Shown: positions 1 to 9,831, numbered from the stretch's first letter. The stretch: 64,000 bases of DNA from an uncultured Pelagibacteraceae bacterium (GCA_902569975.1 CACFWD010000001.1:1-64000), one strand, 5' to 3'. Notes: generated from the letters alone by a model not told the origin. Numbers and translations: made by a program.

Positions 1-990
1 TGCATTGGAGGAAATATTCAAAAATCCTTTTTTTAAACGTTCTAAATTTGTAACATACAGATCATCTCCAACAATTTGAACTTTTTTTATCGATCTCATT
101 AATTTGTTCCAAGCAGGCCAATCATTTTCGGCAAAAGGGTCTTCAATAGATTTTATCTTATATTTCTTAATCATTTTTTTATACTCAAAAATTGATTTTT
201 CTACTGAAATATAATTTTTTGAATGAATTGAATATTTATTTTTTTTAAATAGTTCATTTGCTGCTACATCCAGACATATCGAAACATCTTTTCCATTAAC
301 AAAACCAGATTTTTTAATTGCACTTGCAATTAAATCTAATGCTTGTTTATTGCTACTTATCATAGGAGCAAATCCTCCCTCATCACCTACGGAAGTTGAT
401 AGCCCCTTATTTTTAATTAATTTACTTAAATTTTTGATTACTACAAAGCAAATTCTCATTGCATCAGAAAAACTTTTTGCTTTATCTGGTCTAATCATAA
501 ACTCTTGAATTCTTAAACCATTATTTGCGTGAACTCCTCCATTAATGATGTTCATTAAAGGATATGGTAACTGAAAATTTTTTTTAATTAAGAAACTTTT
601 ATACAAAGGGATTTTATTTAATTTAGCTGAAAGTTTTTTTACAGCCATTGAGACAGCTAAAATTGCATTTGCTCCAAGTTTAGATTTTTGTCTAGTACCA
701 TCCAAATTTATCATAAGTGTATCTATTCTCTCTTGGTTATGAACACTATGACCTTTTAATTTTTTTGAAATTTTGGAATTAATTAAGCTTACTGCTTTCA
801 AAACACTCTTCCCAAGGTATTTTTTGTTATTTTTATCTCTTTTTTCATAGGCCTCATAAGTCCCTGTAGAAGCACCTGAAGGACAAATTGCTGTAGCGCT
901 TGAACTAAATGTGTAGACCTCGGCCTCAATTGTTGGATTTCCTCTGCTATCGAAAACTTGACGTGCTTTAACTTTGATGATCTTGCTCAC
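1..990 (-). CDS. eno: Enolase, C-terminus cut off by window edge
   Basis: Enolase converts 2-phosphoglycerate to phosphoenolpyruvate in cytoplasmic glycolysis/gluconeogenesis. Reading leftwards from a GTG start (988-990) gives 330 codons without a stop, beginning MSKIIKVKARQVFDSRGNPT, the classic enolase N-terminus. Later family motifs include LDGTRQKSKLGANAILAVSM, QEFMIRPDKAKSF and SVGDEGGFAP. Enolases are about 420-430 residues, so roughly 90 C-terminal residues lie beyond the left edge. The GTG overlaps the kdsA stop by one base (TAGTG), so eno is the last visible gene of a tpiA-secG-pyrG-kdsA-eno run and is probably translationally coupled to kdsA. Confidence 0.95.
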   Translation of the reverse strand, partial: MSKIIKVKARQVFDSRGNPTIEAEVYTFSSSATAICPSGASTGTYEAYEKRDKNNKKYLGKSVLKAVSLINSKISKKLKGHSVHNQERIDTLMINLDGTRQKSKLGANAILAVSMAVKKLSAKLNKIPLYKSFLIKKNFQLPYPLMNIINGGVHANNGLRIQEFMIRPDKAKSFSDAMRICFVVIKNLSKLIKNKGLSTSVGDEGGFAPMISSNKQALDLIASAIKKSGFVNGKDVSICLDVAANELFKKNKYSIHSKNYISVEKSIFEYKKMIKKYKIKSIEDPFAENDWPAWNKLMRSIKKVQIVGDDLYVTNLERLKKGFLNISSNA

Positions 991-1811
991 TATTTCTTTA
1001 TTAAGTTATCGATATCGCTTAATTGCTTTAATAAATTTTCCAATTTATCTAATGGTACCATGTTTGGTCCATCTGATGGAGCATTATCAGGATCTTGATG
1101 AGTTTCAATAAACACTCCAGCAACACCTACAGCTACAGCTGCTCTAGATAAATATTCCACAAATTCTCTCTGACCACCTGAGGACTCACCCTGTCCTCCA
1201 GGTTGTTGAACTGAATGAGTTGCATCAAATATTACTGGGTATCCATTTTTAGCCATGATGGGTAAAGACCTCATATCTGAAACTAAAGTATTATATCCAA
1301 AACTAGCACCTCTTTCTGTTACTAAAATATTTTCATTACCAGAGTCTGAAATTTTTTTAGTTACGTTAACCATGTCCCAAGGAGCTAAGAATTGTCCTTT
1401 TTTAACATTAATAATCTTATTTGTTTTAGCAGCTGCAATTAGAAGATCTGTTTGCCTGCATAAAAAAGCAGGGATTTGCAAAATGTCTACATGATTAGAA
1501 ACAATTGAACATTGCTCAGAATTATGAATGTCAGTTAATATTGGTATTTTTAATTCTTTTTTAATTTTATCAAAAATTGGCAATGAAGCATCTAAACCAG
1601 CGCCTCTTTGTCCTTTTAAACTAGTTCGGTTCGCTTTATCAAATGACGTTTTATAGATAAACCCTAAGCCATATTTTTTAGTTATTTCTTGTATTTTGCC
1701 CGCAATATCCATCGCATGTTGCTCAGTTTCAAGTTGACAAGGACCTGCGATAATACAGATCTTATTTTTATTCGAAATCTCTATATCTCCACAATTTACT
1801 ATTTTATTCAT
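990..1811 (-). CDS. kdsA: 3-deoxy-8-phosphooctulonate (KDO-8P) synthase
   Basis: KdsA condenses phosphoenolpyruvate with arabinose 5-phosphate to make KDO-8-phosphate for lipopolysaccharide. The 273-residue protein has the family length and motifs: IIAGPCQLET near residue 20, KTSFDKANRTS, DATHSVQQPGG and the C-terminal FIETHQDPDNAPSDGPNM. The start codon overlaps the end of pyrG by four bases (ATGA). Its presence together with lpxA, lpxB, lpxD and lpxI in the same window indicates that this organism makes a KDO-bearing lipid A. The next gene, eno, supplies its substrate phosphoenolpyruvate, and the pairing is common in alphaproteobacteria. Confidence 0.96.
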   Translation of the reverse strand: MNKIVNCGDIEISNKNKICIIAGPCQLETEQHAMDIAGKIQEITKKYGLGFIYKTSFDKANRTSLKGQRGAGLDASLPIFDKIKKELKIPILTDIHNSEQCSIVSNHVDILQIPAFLCRQTDLLIAAAKTNKIINVKKGQFLAPWDMVNVTKKISDSGNENILVTERGASFGYNTLVSDMRSLPIMAKNGYPVIFDATHSVQQPGGQGESSGGQREFVEYLSRAAVAVGVAGVFIETHQDPDNAPSDGPNMVPLDKLENLLKQLSDIDNLIKK

Positions 1812-3424
1812 CTATGATTTTTTGCAGCTTTGATAAAAGAACAGAATAATGGATGTGGAGATAAAGGTCTAGATTTAAATTCCGGATGAAACTGAACTCC
1901 AATAAACCATGGATGATTTTTAAGCTCTATTATCTCAGGTAATTTATTATCTGGAGATAATCCTGAAAAAATCATTCCTTTATTCTCAAACTTGTTTTTG
2001 AAAGCTATATTCACTTCATATCTATGTCTATGTCTTTCTTTAATTATTTTAGATTTATATATACCTTTAATTTTTGAGTTTTCTTTAAGTTTAGCATCGT
2101 AAGATCCTAATCTCATGGTGCCACCAAGATCTTTATCTGTACCTTTTATTTTTTTACCATCTTTCGTCCATTCATTAATTAAACCAACTATAGGTAAACC
2201 CTTATTATCAAACTCAGATGAAGTTGCTTTTTTTAGATTAAGTTGATTTCTAGCAAATTCTATTATTGCCATCTGCATTCCGTAACAAATACCTAAAAAT
2301 GGGATCCTATTCTCTCTTGCATATTTGATAGCTTCAATTTTTCCATCTGTTCCTCTTTTACCAAAACCCCCTGGAATTAATATCCCAGACACATTTTTTA
2401 ACTTATTTTTAATTTCAGAAACTTTGAGTTTTTCTGAGTCTATTCTTAACAAATTAACTCTAACTTTATTATCAATACCACCGTGCATTAAAGCTTCGTC
2501 TAATGATTTGTAGGCATCTTTTAATTCTACATATTTGCCAATTATAGCAATATTTATTTGTTTTTTATTATGTAAAATAATCTTAGTAATTTTTTTCCAT
2601 GGATTTAAATTAACTGATTTTTTTGATTTTAATTTAAAATAATTCAAAACCTGGACATCTAATTTTTCTCTATAAAAACTTATTGGTGCTTCATAAATTG
2701 TTCTAACATCAACTGTTTCAATTACATTTTTGATATCAACATTGCAGAATAAGGAAATTTTTTTTCTATGCTCCAAAGGTATAGGTCTTTCTGACCTACA
2801 AATTATTATATCTGGCTGAACGCCTATACTTCTTAACTCTTTTACTGAATGTTGGGTTGGTTTAGTTTTAATTTCATCCGAGGCTTTTAAGTATGGCACT
2901 AAAGTTAAATGAATGAACAATGCATTTTTTTTTCCAACATCATTCGCAAACTGTCTAATAGCCTCTATAAATGGTAAACTTTCAATATCGCCTACTATTC
3001 CGCCAATTTCACAAATTACAAAATCCTCTTTAGATGAATCATTTTTTATAAATTCTTTTATCCGATCAGTTATGTGTGGTATGACCTGAATAGTTTTTCC
3101 TAAGTACTCACCTTTTCTCTCTTTTTTTAAAACATCATTATAAATTTTACCTGTTGTTATATTGTCAGATTTTTTTGCTGATACACCAGAAAATCTCTCG
3201 TAATGACCTAAATCTAAATCAGTTTCAGCGCCATCATCAGTCACATAAACTTCACCATGTTGAAATGGGCTCATCGTTCCAGGATCTATATTCAAATATG
3301 GATCCAACTTTCTCAATCGAACTTTATAGCCTCTAGATTGTAACAAATAAGATAATGATGCTGACGAAAGGCCTTTTCCAAGTGATGAAACCACGCCGCC
3401 GGTGACAAATATATATCGCGCCAT
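1808..3424 (-). CDS. pyrG: CTP synthase (glutamine-hydrolysing)
   Basis: PyrG aminates UTP to CTP using ATP and glutamine in the cytoplasm. The 538-residue protein has an N-terminal synthetase domain with the P-loop-like GGVVSSLGKGLSSASL at residues 9-24. The C-terminal class I glutamine amidotransferase domain carries the nucleophile motif GICYGMQ near residue 378 and the His-Glu motif FHPEF near residue 514. Full family length. It overlaps kdsA by four bases and follows secG by 44 bases. All motifs needed for activity are visible. Confidence 0.97.
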   Translation of the reverse strand: MARYIFVTGGVVSSLGKGLSSASLSYLLQSRGYKVRLRKLDPYLNIDPGTMSPFQHGEVYVTDDGAETDLDLGHYERFSGVSAKKSDNITTGKIYNDVLKKERKGEYLGKTIQVIPHITDRIKEFIKNDSSKEDFVICEIGGIVGDIESLPFIEAIRQFANDVGKKNALFIHLTLVPYLKASDEIKTKPTQHSVKELRSIGVQPDIIICRSERPIPLEHRKKISLFCNVDIKNVIETVDVRTIYEAPISFYREKLDVQVLNYFKLKSKKSVNLNPWKKITKIILHNKKQINIAIIGKYVELKDAYKSLDEALMHGGIDNKVRVNLLRIDSEKLKVSEIKNKLKNVSGILIPGGFGKRGTDGKIEAIKYARENRIPFLGICYGMQMAIIEFARNQLNLKKATSSEFDNKGLPIVGLINEWTKDGKKIKGTDKDLGGTMRLGSYDAKLKENSKIKGIYKSKIIKERHRHRYEVNIAFKNKFENKGMIFSGLSPDNKLPEIIELKNHPWFIGVQFHPEFKSRPLSPHPLFCSFIKAAKNHR

Positions 3425-3468
3425 GGAAGTATCTTATAGCGAATAAAAATTGAATTGGAAAGTAATAA

Positions 3469-3768
3469 TTAATTATCCTCTGGAATTGATGGTGTATCTT
3501 CAGTTTTTTCTTCTACTGTATCCAAGACTGAGCTTGTTGGAGAAAGTTCACCTCTTGAGACAATTGTAAGAGCAAGACTACAAATTATGAATAATGTTGC
3601 TACAACTGCTGTAGCCTTTGTCATAAAGTTTCCAGCAGTTTTTGAAAACATTAAATTTTCTTGAGAAACACCGATACCTAATGCTCCACCTTCAGATTTC
3701 TGCATTAGAATTAGTAAAACAAGCACAATTGCAAAAACAATATTCAATACTAATAAAATATTTTCCAT
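3469..3768 (-). CDS. secG: Preprotein translocase subunit SecG
   Basis: SecG is the small accessory subunit of the SecYEG channel in the inner membrane. The 99-residue protein has two hydrophobic segments (about residues 3-21 and 50-68) separated by the conserved loop LMQKSEGGALGIG, followed by an acidic polar tail rich in Glu, Asp, Ser and Pro. Family length is 75-130 residues. It starts five bases after the tpiA stop; tpiA-secG-pyrG is a familiar alphaproteobacterial order. Confidence 0.92.
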   Translation of the reverse strand: MENILLVLNIVFAIVLVLLILMQKSEGGALGIGVSQENLMFSKTAGNFMTKATAVVATLFIICSLALTIVSRGELSPTSSVLDTVEEKTEDTPSIPEDN

Positions 3769-3773
3769 GCGGA

Positions 3774-4508
3774 CTAATTAAAGGTTTTTTTTATTATATC
3801 AATGAAATTATTTGAATTTTGCGAAGCACCACCAATTAAAAAACCATCCAGATTATTAATTTTTTTTAAAAGATTGATATTTTTGCCATTGACTGATCCA
3901 CCATATAAAACTTTAATTCCTTTAATCTTATCTTTAATAAAATTAACATTTTCCACTATTTCATTTTTTTTAGGTATAACTCCGCTTCCAATCGACCATA
4001 CCGGTTCATAAGCGATGATAATGTTTTTTTTATTTTTAATTTTTTTTAATCCTTGAGTAATTTGTTGTGATAATATTTTTTTTGTAAGTTTTTTTCTTTT
4101 TTGTGTTAGTGTTTCACCAATACAAAAAATAATTTTTAATCCAGATTTAATTGAGCTGTTAATTTTTTTATTAATTAAATTATCACTTTCACCTAATTGT
4201 CTATTCTCTGAATGACCAAGAATTACATATCTAGCCCCTACAGCTTTAAGCATTTTTGAATTAAGCTGACCTGTAAAAGCTCCATAATTTTCACTTTCAT
4301 GAGAATTTTGAGCTCCTAATTTAATTGATGTTTTTTTAAGTATGTCATTTAATGGGCTCAATAAAGTAGCTGGAGGACAATAAATTATCTTAAATTTATC
4401 TCTCTTAGATTTTTTTACGAAAGATGTAACTTTATTTAATGAATTTAATGTTTTTAAATTTCCAAACATTTTCCAATTTGCTACAAAATAAATATATTTA
4501 TTTGTCAT
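3774..4508 (-). CDS. tpiA: Triosephosphate isomerase
   Basis: TpiA interconverts dihydroxyacetone phosphate and glyceraldehyde 3-phosphate. The 244-residue protein shows the substrate-binding Asn-Lys in VANWKMFGN (residues 9-17), the catalytic His in ILGHSENRQLGES and the catalytic Glu in AYEPVWSIGSG, followed by the phosphate-binding LYGGSVNGKN. It is the first gene of the leftward tpiA-secG-pyrG-kdsA-eno run. It shares a 57-base divergent intergenic region with the PpiD-like gene, which must hold promoters for both; I cannot place them confidently. Confidence 0.96.
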   Translation of the reverse strand: MTNKYIYFVANWKMFGNLKTLNSLNKVTSFVKKSKRDKFKIIYCPPATLLSPLNDILKKTSIKLGAQNSHESENYGAFTGQLNSKMLKAVGARYVILGHSENRQLGESDNLINKKINSSIKSGLKIIFCIGETLTQKRKKLTKKILSQQITQGLKKIKNKKNIIIAYEPVWSIGSGVIPKKNEIVENVNFIKDKIKGIKVLYGGSVNGKNINLLKKINNLDGFLIGGASQNSNNFIDIIKKTFN

Positions 4509-4565
4509 ATTTACATTTTTAATTTATAGATTTGGTTTTACAGATCAATACAAAATAAAGCTTAA

Positions 4566-5984
4566 ATGAGTCTTAGAAAATATCTAAATAGAAACAAAAT
4601 CGGTGGCCTAATACTAATTGTTGTTATTATAATCGCTTTTGGGTTTGGTGGGTTTGGAGGAGGATTTTTATCAAATAATCAAAATAATATTGTAAAAATA
4701 AACAAAAAAAACATCACAACACAGGATTTGATAAATTATATTAATCAAACGGGAATTTCTCAAAAAACAATACAAGATAATTTAAACAAAAATATTATTG
4801 AGGAACTATTATCTGGATTAATATCAACAACACTATTAGATCTTGAAATGAATGATTTTAATATTAAAATTTCTCAAAATGCTTTATCAAAAAAAATAAG
4901 ATCTAACAAAAACTTTCAAGATGAAAATGGAACTTTTCAAAGAATAAAATATGAGAAATTTTTATTAGAAAATAATCTATCTGCACCCTTATTTGAGGAA
5001 AGGTTAAAAAAAAGAGAATTACAAAAACAATTATTTGAATTTATTGGAGCTGGTTCAGTTTCCCCAAAATTTTTAGTTACAAAACTTTATGAGATTGAAA
5101 ATAGAAAATTAAATATTGAATTTATTAATTTAGAGAGTTTCTATAAGAAAAAACAAGAAATTAAAGATAGCGATTTATCAAGTTTTATTAATGAAAATGT
5201 TGACCAATTAAAAGTTGAACATATAGATTTTAAATATGCAGTAATAAATCCTAAAATTTTAGTTGGGATAGATGAATTTAATCAAGAATTTTTTGATAAA
5301 ATTGATCAGATTGAAAATAATATTTTGAATGGTGTAAGCTTTGATAAAATAATTTCTGAATTCAATTTAGATTCAAAATCGGCAACAAACTATAGATATA
5401 AAGAAAACGGTGATGAAATTAAAAAAATAATTTATAAAGCAAGAAAAATTAATTTTGATATTTTAGAAAACAATGAAAATTTTATAATTTATGAAATACA
5501 AAACTTAGAAGAAAAAAAACCAGATATAGATGACATTCAAACTAAAACAGAAATTTTGGAATTAGTTATTCAAAGAGATAAATTTAATTTTAATAGAAAA
5601 TTATTAGAAAAAATTAGAGATGATAAGTTTACTGAAAATGATTTCTTAAAATATGGAAAAGAAAAAGCTCAATCTTTGACCCTAAATTCAATAAAAGATA
5701 ATAATAAATTTGATATCAATTCTATTAAAATGCTTTACTCACTGCCTACAGGTTCGTTCACACTAATAAATGATGAAAAAAATAATGTATATTTAGCAAA
5801 GATTAAAAATTTTGAAGATATCAAATTACAATTTGATACAAAAGATTATGATATGTTTGCTAACAAAGAAAATACGAGAATTAGGAATGATATTTTAAAA
5901 TCATATGATCTATTTCTTAATAAAAAATATAATGTTAACATTAATCAAATAGCAATAAATAATGTCAAAAATTTATTTCAATGA
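4566..5984 (+). CDS. PpiD/SurA-type periplasmic chaperone, reduced
   Basis: This looks like an inner-membrane-anchored periplasmic folding factor of the PpiD group. Residues 1-12 are basic (MSLRKYLNRNKI) and a single membrane segment follows (about 13-35, Gly/Phe-rich). A SurA_N-like helical region spans about 45-170 and ends in the family pattern FEERLKKRELQKQLFEFIGAG. At 472 residues it is shorter than typical PpiD (about 620). I do not see the usual parvulin motifs in residues 200-320, so prolyl isomerase activity is doubtful while chaperone function is plausible. It is followed by trpE with a four-base overlap (ATGA); a PpiD-type gene before trpE recurs in alphaproteobacteria as far as I recall. 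Confidence 0.8.
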   Translation: MSLRKYLNRNKIGGLILIVVIIIAFGFGGFGGGFLSNNQNNIVKINKKNITTQDLINYINQTGISQKTIQDNLNKNIIEELLSGLISTTLLDLEMNDFNIKISQNALSKKIRSNKNFQDENGTFQRIKYEKFLLENNLSAPLFEERLKKRELQKQLFEFIGAGSVSPKFLVTKLYEIENRKLNIEFINLESFYKKKQEIKDSDLSSFINENVDQLKVEHIDFKYAVINPKILVGIDEFNQEFFDKIDQIENNILNGVSFDKIISEFNLDSKSATNYRYKENGDEIKKIIYKARKINFDILENNENFIIYEIQNLEEKKPDIDDIQTKTEILELVIQRDKFNFNRKLLEKIRDDKFTENDFLKYGKEKAQSLTLNSIKDNNKFDINSIKMLYSLPTGSFTLINDEKNNVYLAKIKNFEDIKLQFDTKDYDMFANKENTRIRNDILKSYDLFLNKKYNVNINQIAINNVKNLFQ

Positions 5985-7441
5985 TAATAAATCGAAACTT
6001 CAGAGATTTTAAGTTTCGACATAGAAGTAATAAAAATCAAATAATATTTACTTCCAAAAAAGTTAGGAACGAAAATAACGTATTAAATTTGATTGATAAT
6101 TTTTTAGACGAAAAAAATAGCTTTATATTTGAGTCAGTAGAAAAAGGGAAAATCAAAGGCAGGTATACTATTTTTGGAAAAAACCCAGATAAAATTTGGG
6201 AATTTAATAATAATAATTCATATTTAATTCAAAAAAATAAAAAAAAAAAATTAAAAAATAAACCACAAGACTTAATTGAACAAATTATTGAAGATTTTAA
6301 GTTTGATACACCCAAAAAATTACCAAAAATTTGTTCACTTATTTCAGGATATTTTTCATATGATTCAATAAGATATATAGAGAAAATTCCTAGTAAATGT
6401 AAAGACGATCTCAAATTACCAGACGTAAGACTTTTGCGTCCAAGAACACTGGTTATTTATGATAATTTAAAGAAAGAAATTTTTTTTATAAATAATATAT
6501 TTAAAGATGAAAAAATCAAAAACTATCAAAAAAAATATGATGAGATTAAATCTGAGCTATTTAGATTAGTAATTCAATCTTCAATAAAAAATATTAGTTT
6601 AAATTTAAATAAAAAAACACAAGCTATTAAAGTTAAATCAAATACTTCAAAAAAAAAATTTTTGACTATGGTTAATAAGGCAAAAAAATACATTAAATTA
6701 GGTGATATTTTTCAAGTAGTACTAAGTCAAAGATTTGAAGCCAAATTAACAAAAAGACCTCTGGACATTTATAAAAAACTTAGACTAACAAACCCTTCGC
6801 CGTTTATGTTTTTTTTTAATTTCAGGGATTTTCAAATAATTGGGGCAAGTCCTGAAATATTAGTCAGACTTAGGGATAACAAAATTACAGTAAGGCCAAT
6901 CGCCGGAACAAGGCCTCGTGGAAAAACAGTTATAGAGGATCGTTTTAATGAAAAAGATCTTCTTAAAGATAAAAAAGAACTTTCTGAACATTTAATGTTA
7001 TTAGATTTAGGTAGAAACGATGCTGGCAAGGTTTCAAAAATAAATTCTGTTAAAGTAACTGAAAGTTTTATTATCGAAAAATATTCACACGTAATGCATA
7101 TAGTTTCTAATGTAATTGGTGAATATAATAATAAGTTTTCAAAGTTTAAATCACTTTTAGCTGGATTTCCCGCTGGTACAGTTTCTGGTGCTCCAAAAAT
7201 TAGAGCTATGGAAATTATTGATGAATTAGAAAAATCAAAAAGAAAAGTTTATGCTGGTGGTATTGGATATTTTTCAGCAAATGGAGAATTTGATACTTGT
7301 ATAGCTTTAAGAACAGCTGTTGCAAAAAAAGATAAATTTTATGTTCAGGCTGGGGCTGGTATTGTTGCAGATAGTAAACCTTTAAAAGAATATGAAGAAA
7401 CAGTCAATAAAGCTAAAGCATTGATTAACGCATTAAAATGA
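5981..7441 (+). CDS. trpE: Anthranilate synthase component I
   Basis: TrpE converts chorismate plus ammonia (from TrpG) to anthranilate, the first step of tryptophan synthesis. The 486-residue protein carries the N-terminal tryptophan-feedback region FIFESVEKGKIKGRYTIFG. The C-terminal chorismate-binding domain shows GDIFQVVLSQRF, GASPEIL, the TrpE-type PIAGTRPRG, LLDLGRNDAGKVS, the His of YSHVMHIVSNV, and FPAGTVSGAPKIRAMEII. It overlaps both the PpiD-like gene and trpG by four bases. The retained feedback motif suggests allosteric control. I see no obvious trp leader peptide or attenuator in the 57 bases before the PpiD-like gene. Confidence 0.97.
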   Translation: MIINRNFRDFKFRHRSNKNQIIFTSKKVRNENNVLNLIDNFLDEKNSFIFESVEKGKIKGRYTIFGKNPDKIWEFNNNNSYLIQKNKKKKLKNKPQDLIEQIIEDFKFDTPKKLPKICSLISGYFSYDSIRYIEKIPSKCKDDLKLPDVRLLRPRTLVIYDNLKKEIFFINNIFKDEKIKNYQKKYDEIKSELFRLVIQSSIKNISLNLNKKTQAIKVKSNTSKKKFLTMVNKAKKYIKLGDIFQVVLSQRFEAKLTKRPLDIYKKLRLTNPSPFMFFFNFRDFQIIGASPEILVRLRDNKITVRPIAGTRPRGKTVIEDRFNEKDLLKDKKELSEHLMLLDLGRNDAGKVSKINSVKVTESFIIEKYSHVMHIVSNVIGEYNNKFSKFKSLLAGFPAGTVSGAPKIRAMEIIDELEKSKRKVYAGGIGYFSANGEFDTCIALRTAVAKKDKFYVQAGAGIVADSKPLKEYEETVNKAKALINALK

Positions 7442-8007
7442 AAAAAATAATTTTAATTGATAATTACGATAGTTTTACTTTTAACCTTTATCATTATTTA
7501 TCGTCGCTGAAAGTAAAAGTTGATGTAGTTAGAAATGACAAAATTTCCTCAAAAGAAATTTTAAAGAGAAAGTATAATAAAATTGTTATCTCACCTGGAC
7601 CAGGCAATCCTAATCAATCTGGAAATTGTCTTAAAATTGTAAAATCTTTATATAAAAAGATGCCCATACTTGGTGTTTGTTTGGGTCATCAAATAATAGG
7701 TCAAGTATTTGGATCTAAAATTGTTCAAGCAAGGAAACTAATGCATGGAAAAACTAGTGATATAATTTCAAAAAGAATTGGTTTATTAAAAAATCTTCCA
7801 AAAACTTTTGAAGCTACTCGATATCATAGTTTAATTATCGATAAAAAATCACTCTCCAAAGATCTTGAGATAACTGCTGAAACTAAAGATGGTTTAATAA
7901 TGGGTGTAAAACACAAAAAATATCATGTTCATGGAGTGCAATTTCACCCTGAAAGTATTAAAACTAAGTTAGGTATTAATATTTTAAAAAACTTTATTAA
8001 AATTTAA
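7438..8007 (+). CDS. trpG: Anthranilate synthase component II (glutamine amidotransferase)
   Basis: TrpG hydrolyses glutamine and channels ammonia to TrpE. The 189-residue class I amidotransferase has LIDNYDSFTFNLYHYL at the N-terminus, the oxyanion motif SPGPGNP, the nucleophile Cys in GVCLGHQ near residue 80 and the His-Glu pair in VQFHPES near residue 170. It overlaps trpE by four bases and stops five bases before trpD. A second amidotransferase of this family lies at 57622-58179, beside a pabB-like gene; position next to trpE assigns this copy to tryptophan synthesis. Confidence 0.94.
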   Translation: MKKIILIDNYDSFTFNLYHYLSSLKVKVDVVRNDKISSKEILKRKYNKIVISPGPGNPNQSGNCLKIVKSLYKKMPILGVCLGHQIIGQVFGSKIVQARKLMHGKTSDIISKRIGLLKNLPKTFEATRYHSLIIDKKSLSKDLEITAETKDGLIMGVKHKKYHVHGVQFHPESIKTKLGINILKNFIKI

Positions 8008-8012
8008 GATTA

Positions 8013-9005
8013 ATGAATCAATTCATAGAAAAAATTAGAAATAAAAAAAATTTATCTTTCGAAGAAAGTAAAGCAGCTTTTGAATTATTAATGGATGGTA
8101 AAGCAGAGGACCAAGAAATTTTTGATTTTTTAACATTCTTATCGGCTAAGGGAGAAACATCAGATGAAATAGCTGGAGGAGTATATGTGCTTAGAAATAA
8201 ATCCAAAAGAGTAAATGTAGAAAATTGTGTTGATACATGTGGTACTGGTGGAGACGGTATGAATACACTTAATATTTCGACAGCATCTGCGTTATTACTT
8301 GCAAGTATGGATGTTAAAGTGGCAAAACATGGAAATAAAGCTGTATCTTCTAAGTGTGGATCAGGTGATGTTTTAGAGGCTTTAAATATAAATATTAATT
8401 TGGAACCAAATGAAATAGAAACTCAAATTAATAAAAATAATTTTGGCTTCATGTTTGCGCCAAATTATCATAGTGCGATGAGGTTTGTTGGTCCTACTAG
8501 AAAAAAAATTGGAAGAAGAACTATATTTAATATGATTGGACCTTTAAGTAGCCCTGCTTTAGTAAAAAGACAAGTGGTTGGAGTCTTTGATAAAAAACTT
8601 TTAAAGATATTTGCAAATGCTTTAAATAGTTTAGATATCAAATTTGCTTGGATTGTAAATAGCGAAGATGGTCTAGATGAGATTTCACCTTATGCTAAGA
8701 CAAATGTAATTCAATTAAAAGATAATAATATTTCTGAAATTATTATTGATCCAAAAGAATTAAATGTAAACTCTGATAAATTTGATAATCTTGTTGGGGA
8801 CAATGCAAAATTTAATGCAGAAAAAATGATTAATATATTTAAAGGTGAAGATAATGATTTTTCTAAAGCTGTATGTTTAAACGCTGCCGCAGGATTAATA
8901 GTAAATGAAACTTATCAAAATTTTGCTGACGCATACGACAATGCTAGAAAGCATATTTTATCAAGTAAAGTTATTAAACATTTAGAAAAAATTCAAAATG
9001 ACTGA
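8013..9005 (+). CDS. trpD: Anthranilate phosphoribosyltransferase
   Basis: TrpD joins anthranilate to PRPP. The 330-residue protein shows the PRPP-binding motif DTCGTGGDGMNTLNIST at about residues 69-85, then KHGNKAVSSKCGSGDVLEAL and GPTRKKIGRRTIFNMIGPL, matching the family along its length. It starts five bases after trpG and its end overlaps trpC by eight bases. Cytoplasmic. Confidence 0.96.
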   Translation: MNQFIEKIRNKKNLSFEESKAAFELLMDGKAEDQEIFDFLTFLSAKGETSDEIAGGVYVLRNKSKRVNVENCVDTCGTGGDGMNTLNISTASALLLASMDVKVAKHGNKAVSSKCGSGDVLEALNININLEPNEIETQINKNNFGFMFAPNYHSAMRFVGPTRKKIGRRTIFNMIGPLSSPALVKRQVVGVFDKKLLKIFANALNSLDIKFAWIVNSEDGLDEISPYAKTNVIQLKDNNISEIIIDPKELNVNSDKFDNLVGDNAKFNAEKMINIFKGEDNDFSKAVCLNAAAGLIVNETYQNFADAYDNARKHILSSKVIKHLEKIQND

Positions 9006-9789
9006 AAATGTTCTTGAAAAAATAATTAATAAGAAAATTAAAAAAATAGTAAATCTTAAAAAGACTATTTCACCAGAATCTTTAGATGAATTAATAAATA
9101 AAAATAAATCATTTATTAATTTTAAAGAAAAAATTAAAGATAATATAAAAAAGGATAAATTTTCAGTTATTGCTGAAATTAAAAAAGCTAGTCCATCAGC
9201 AGGAATTATTATTGAAGATTATAATCCTGTTAAAATAGCAAATATATATAATAATAATAAAGCTACTTGCTTGTCAGTTTTAACTGAAGAAGATTTTTTT
9301 TTAGGAAACCTTATTCACATAAGTAAGATTAAAAAAGAAATAAATTTACCAATCCTCTGTAAAGATTTTTTTGTTGATAAATTTCAAATACCATTAGCAA
9401 AAAGTTACGGAGCTGATGCAATATTGATTATATTAGCTGGTGTTAGTGAAAGCCTCGCAAATGATTTGTATGAAGAAGCATTAAAATTAAATTTGTCCGT
9501 TATAGTCGAGGTACACACAATCGAAGAAGCTAAGCAAGCTCTTAAATTTAAAAATGCTTTGATAGGTATAAATAATAGAAATCTAAAAACATTAAAAACT
9601 GATATAAATACAACTTTTGATATTCATGATGTTTTGGTTAACCACCCTGGTCCATTAATTTCTGAGAGTGGAATAAAAACAAAAGATGAACTGTTAGAAC
9701 TTTCAAATAAAACTTCTATTAAAACTTTTTTAATTGGTGAATCACTTTTGAGGAATTTAGATAATAATTCTATTTTTTCAGTTCTTTAG
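8998..9789 (+). CDS. trpC: Indole-3-glycerol phosphate synthase
   Basis: TrpC closes the indole ring to form indole-3-glycerol phosphate. The 263-residue TIM-barrel protein carries SVIAEIKKASPSAGII near residue 58 (catalytic Lys region), ILCKDFFVDKFQI with a catalytic Lys, GADAILIILAGV, VIVEVHTIEEAKQAL and IGINNRNLKTL. It overlaps trpD by eight bases and is monofunctional (no TrpF fusion). trpF, trpB and trpA are not in the window, so tryptophan synthesis is completed from another locus. In many alphaproteobacteria moaC and moeA follow trpC; here lexA follows directly. Confidence 0.96.
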   Translation: MTENVLEKIINKKIKKIVNLKKTISPESLDELINKNKSFINFKEKIKDNIKKDKFSVIAEIKKASPSAGIIIEDYNPVKIANIYNNNKATCLSVLTEEDFFLGNLIHISKIKKEINLPILCKDFFVDKFQIPLAKSYGADAILIILAGVSESLANDLYEEALKLNLSVIVEVHTIEEAKQALKFKNALIGINNRNLKTLKTDINTTFDIHDVLVNHPGPLISESGIKTKDELLELSNKTSIKTFLIGESLLRNLDNNSIFSVL

Positions 9790-9831
9790 TCAAATAATCG
9801 CATATTTATTACCTTTTTTAACTATTGTGAA

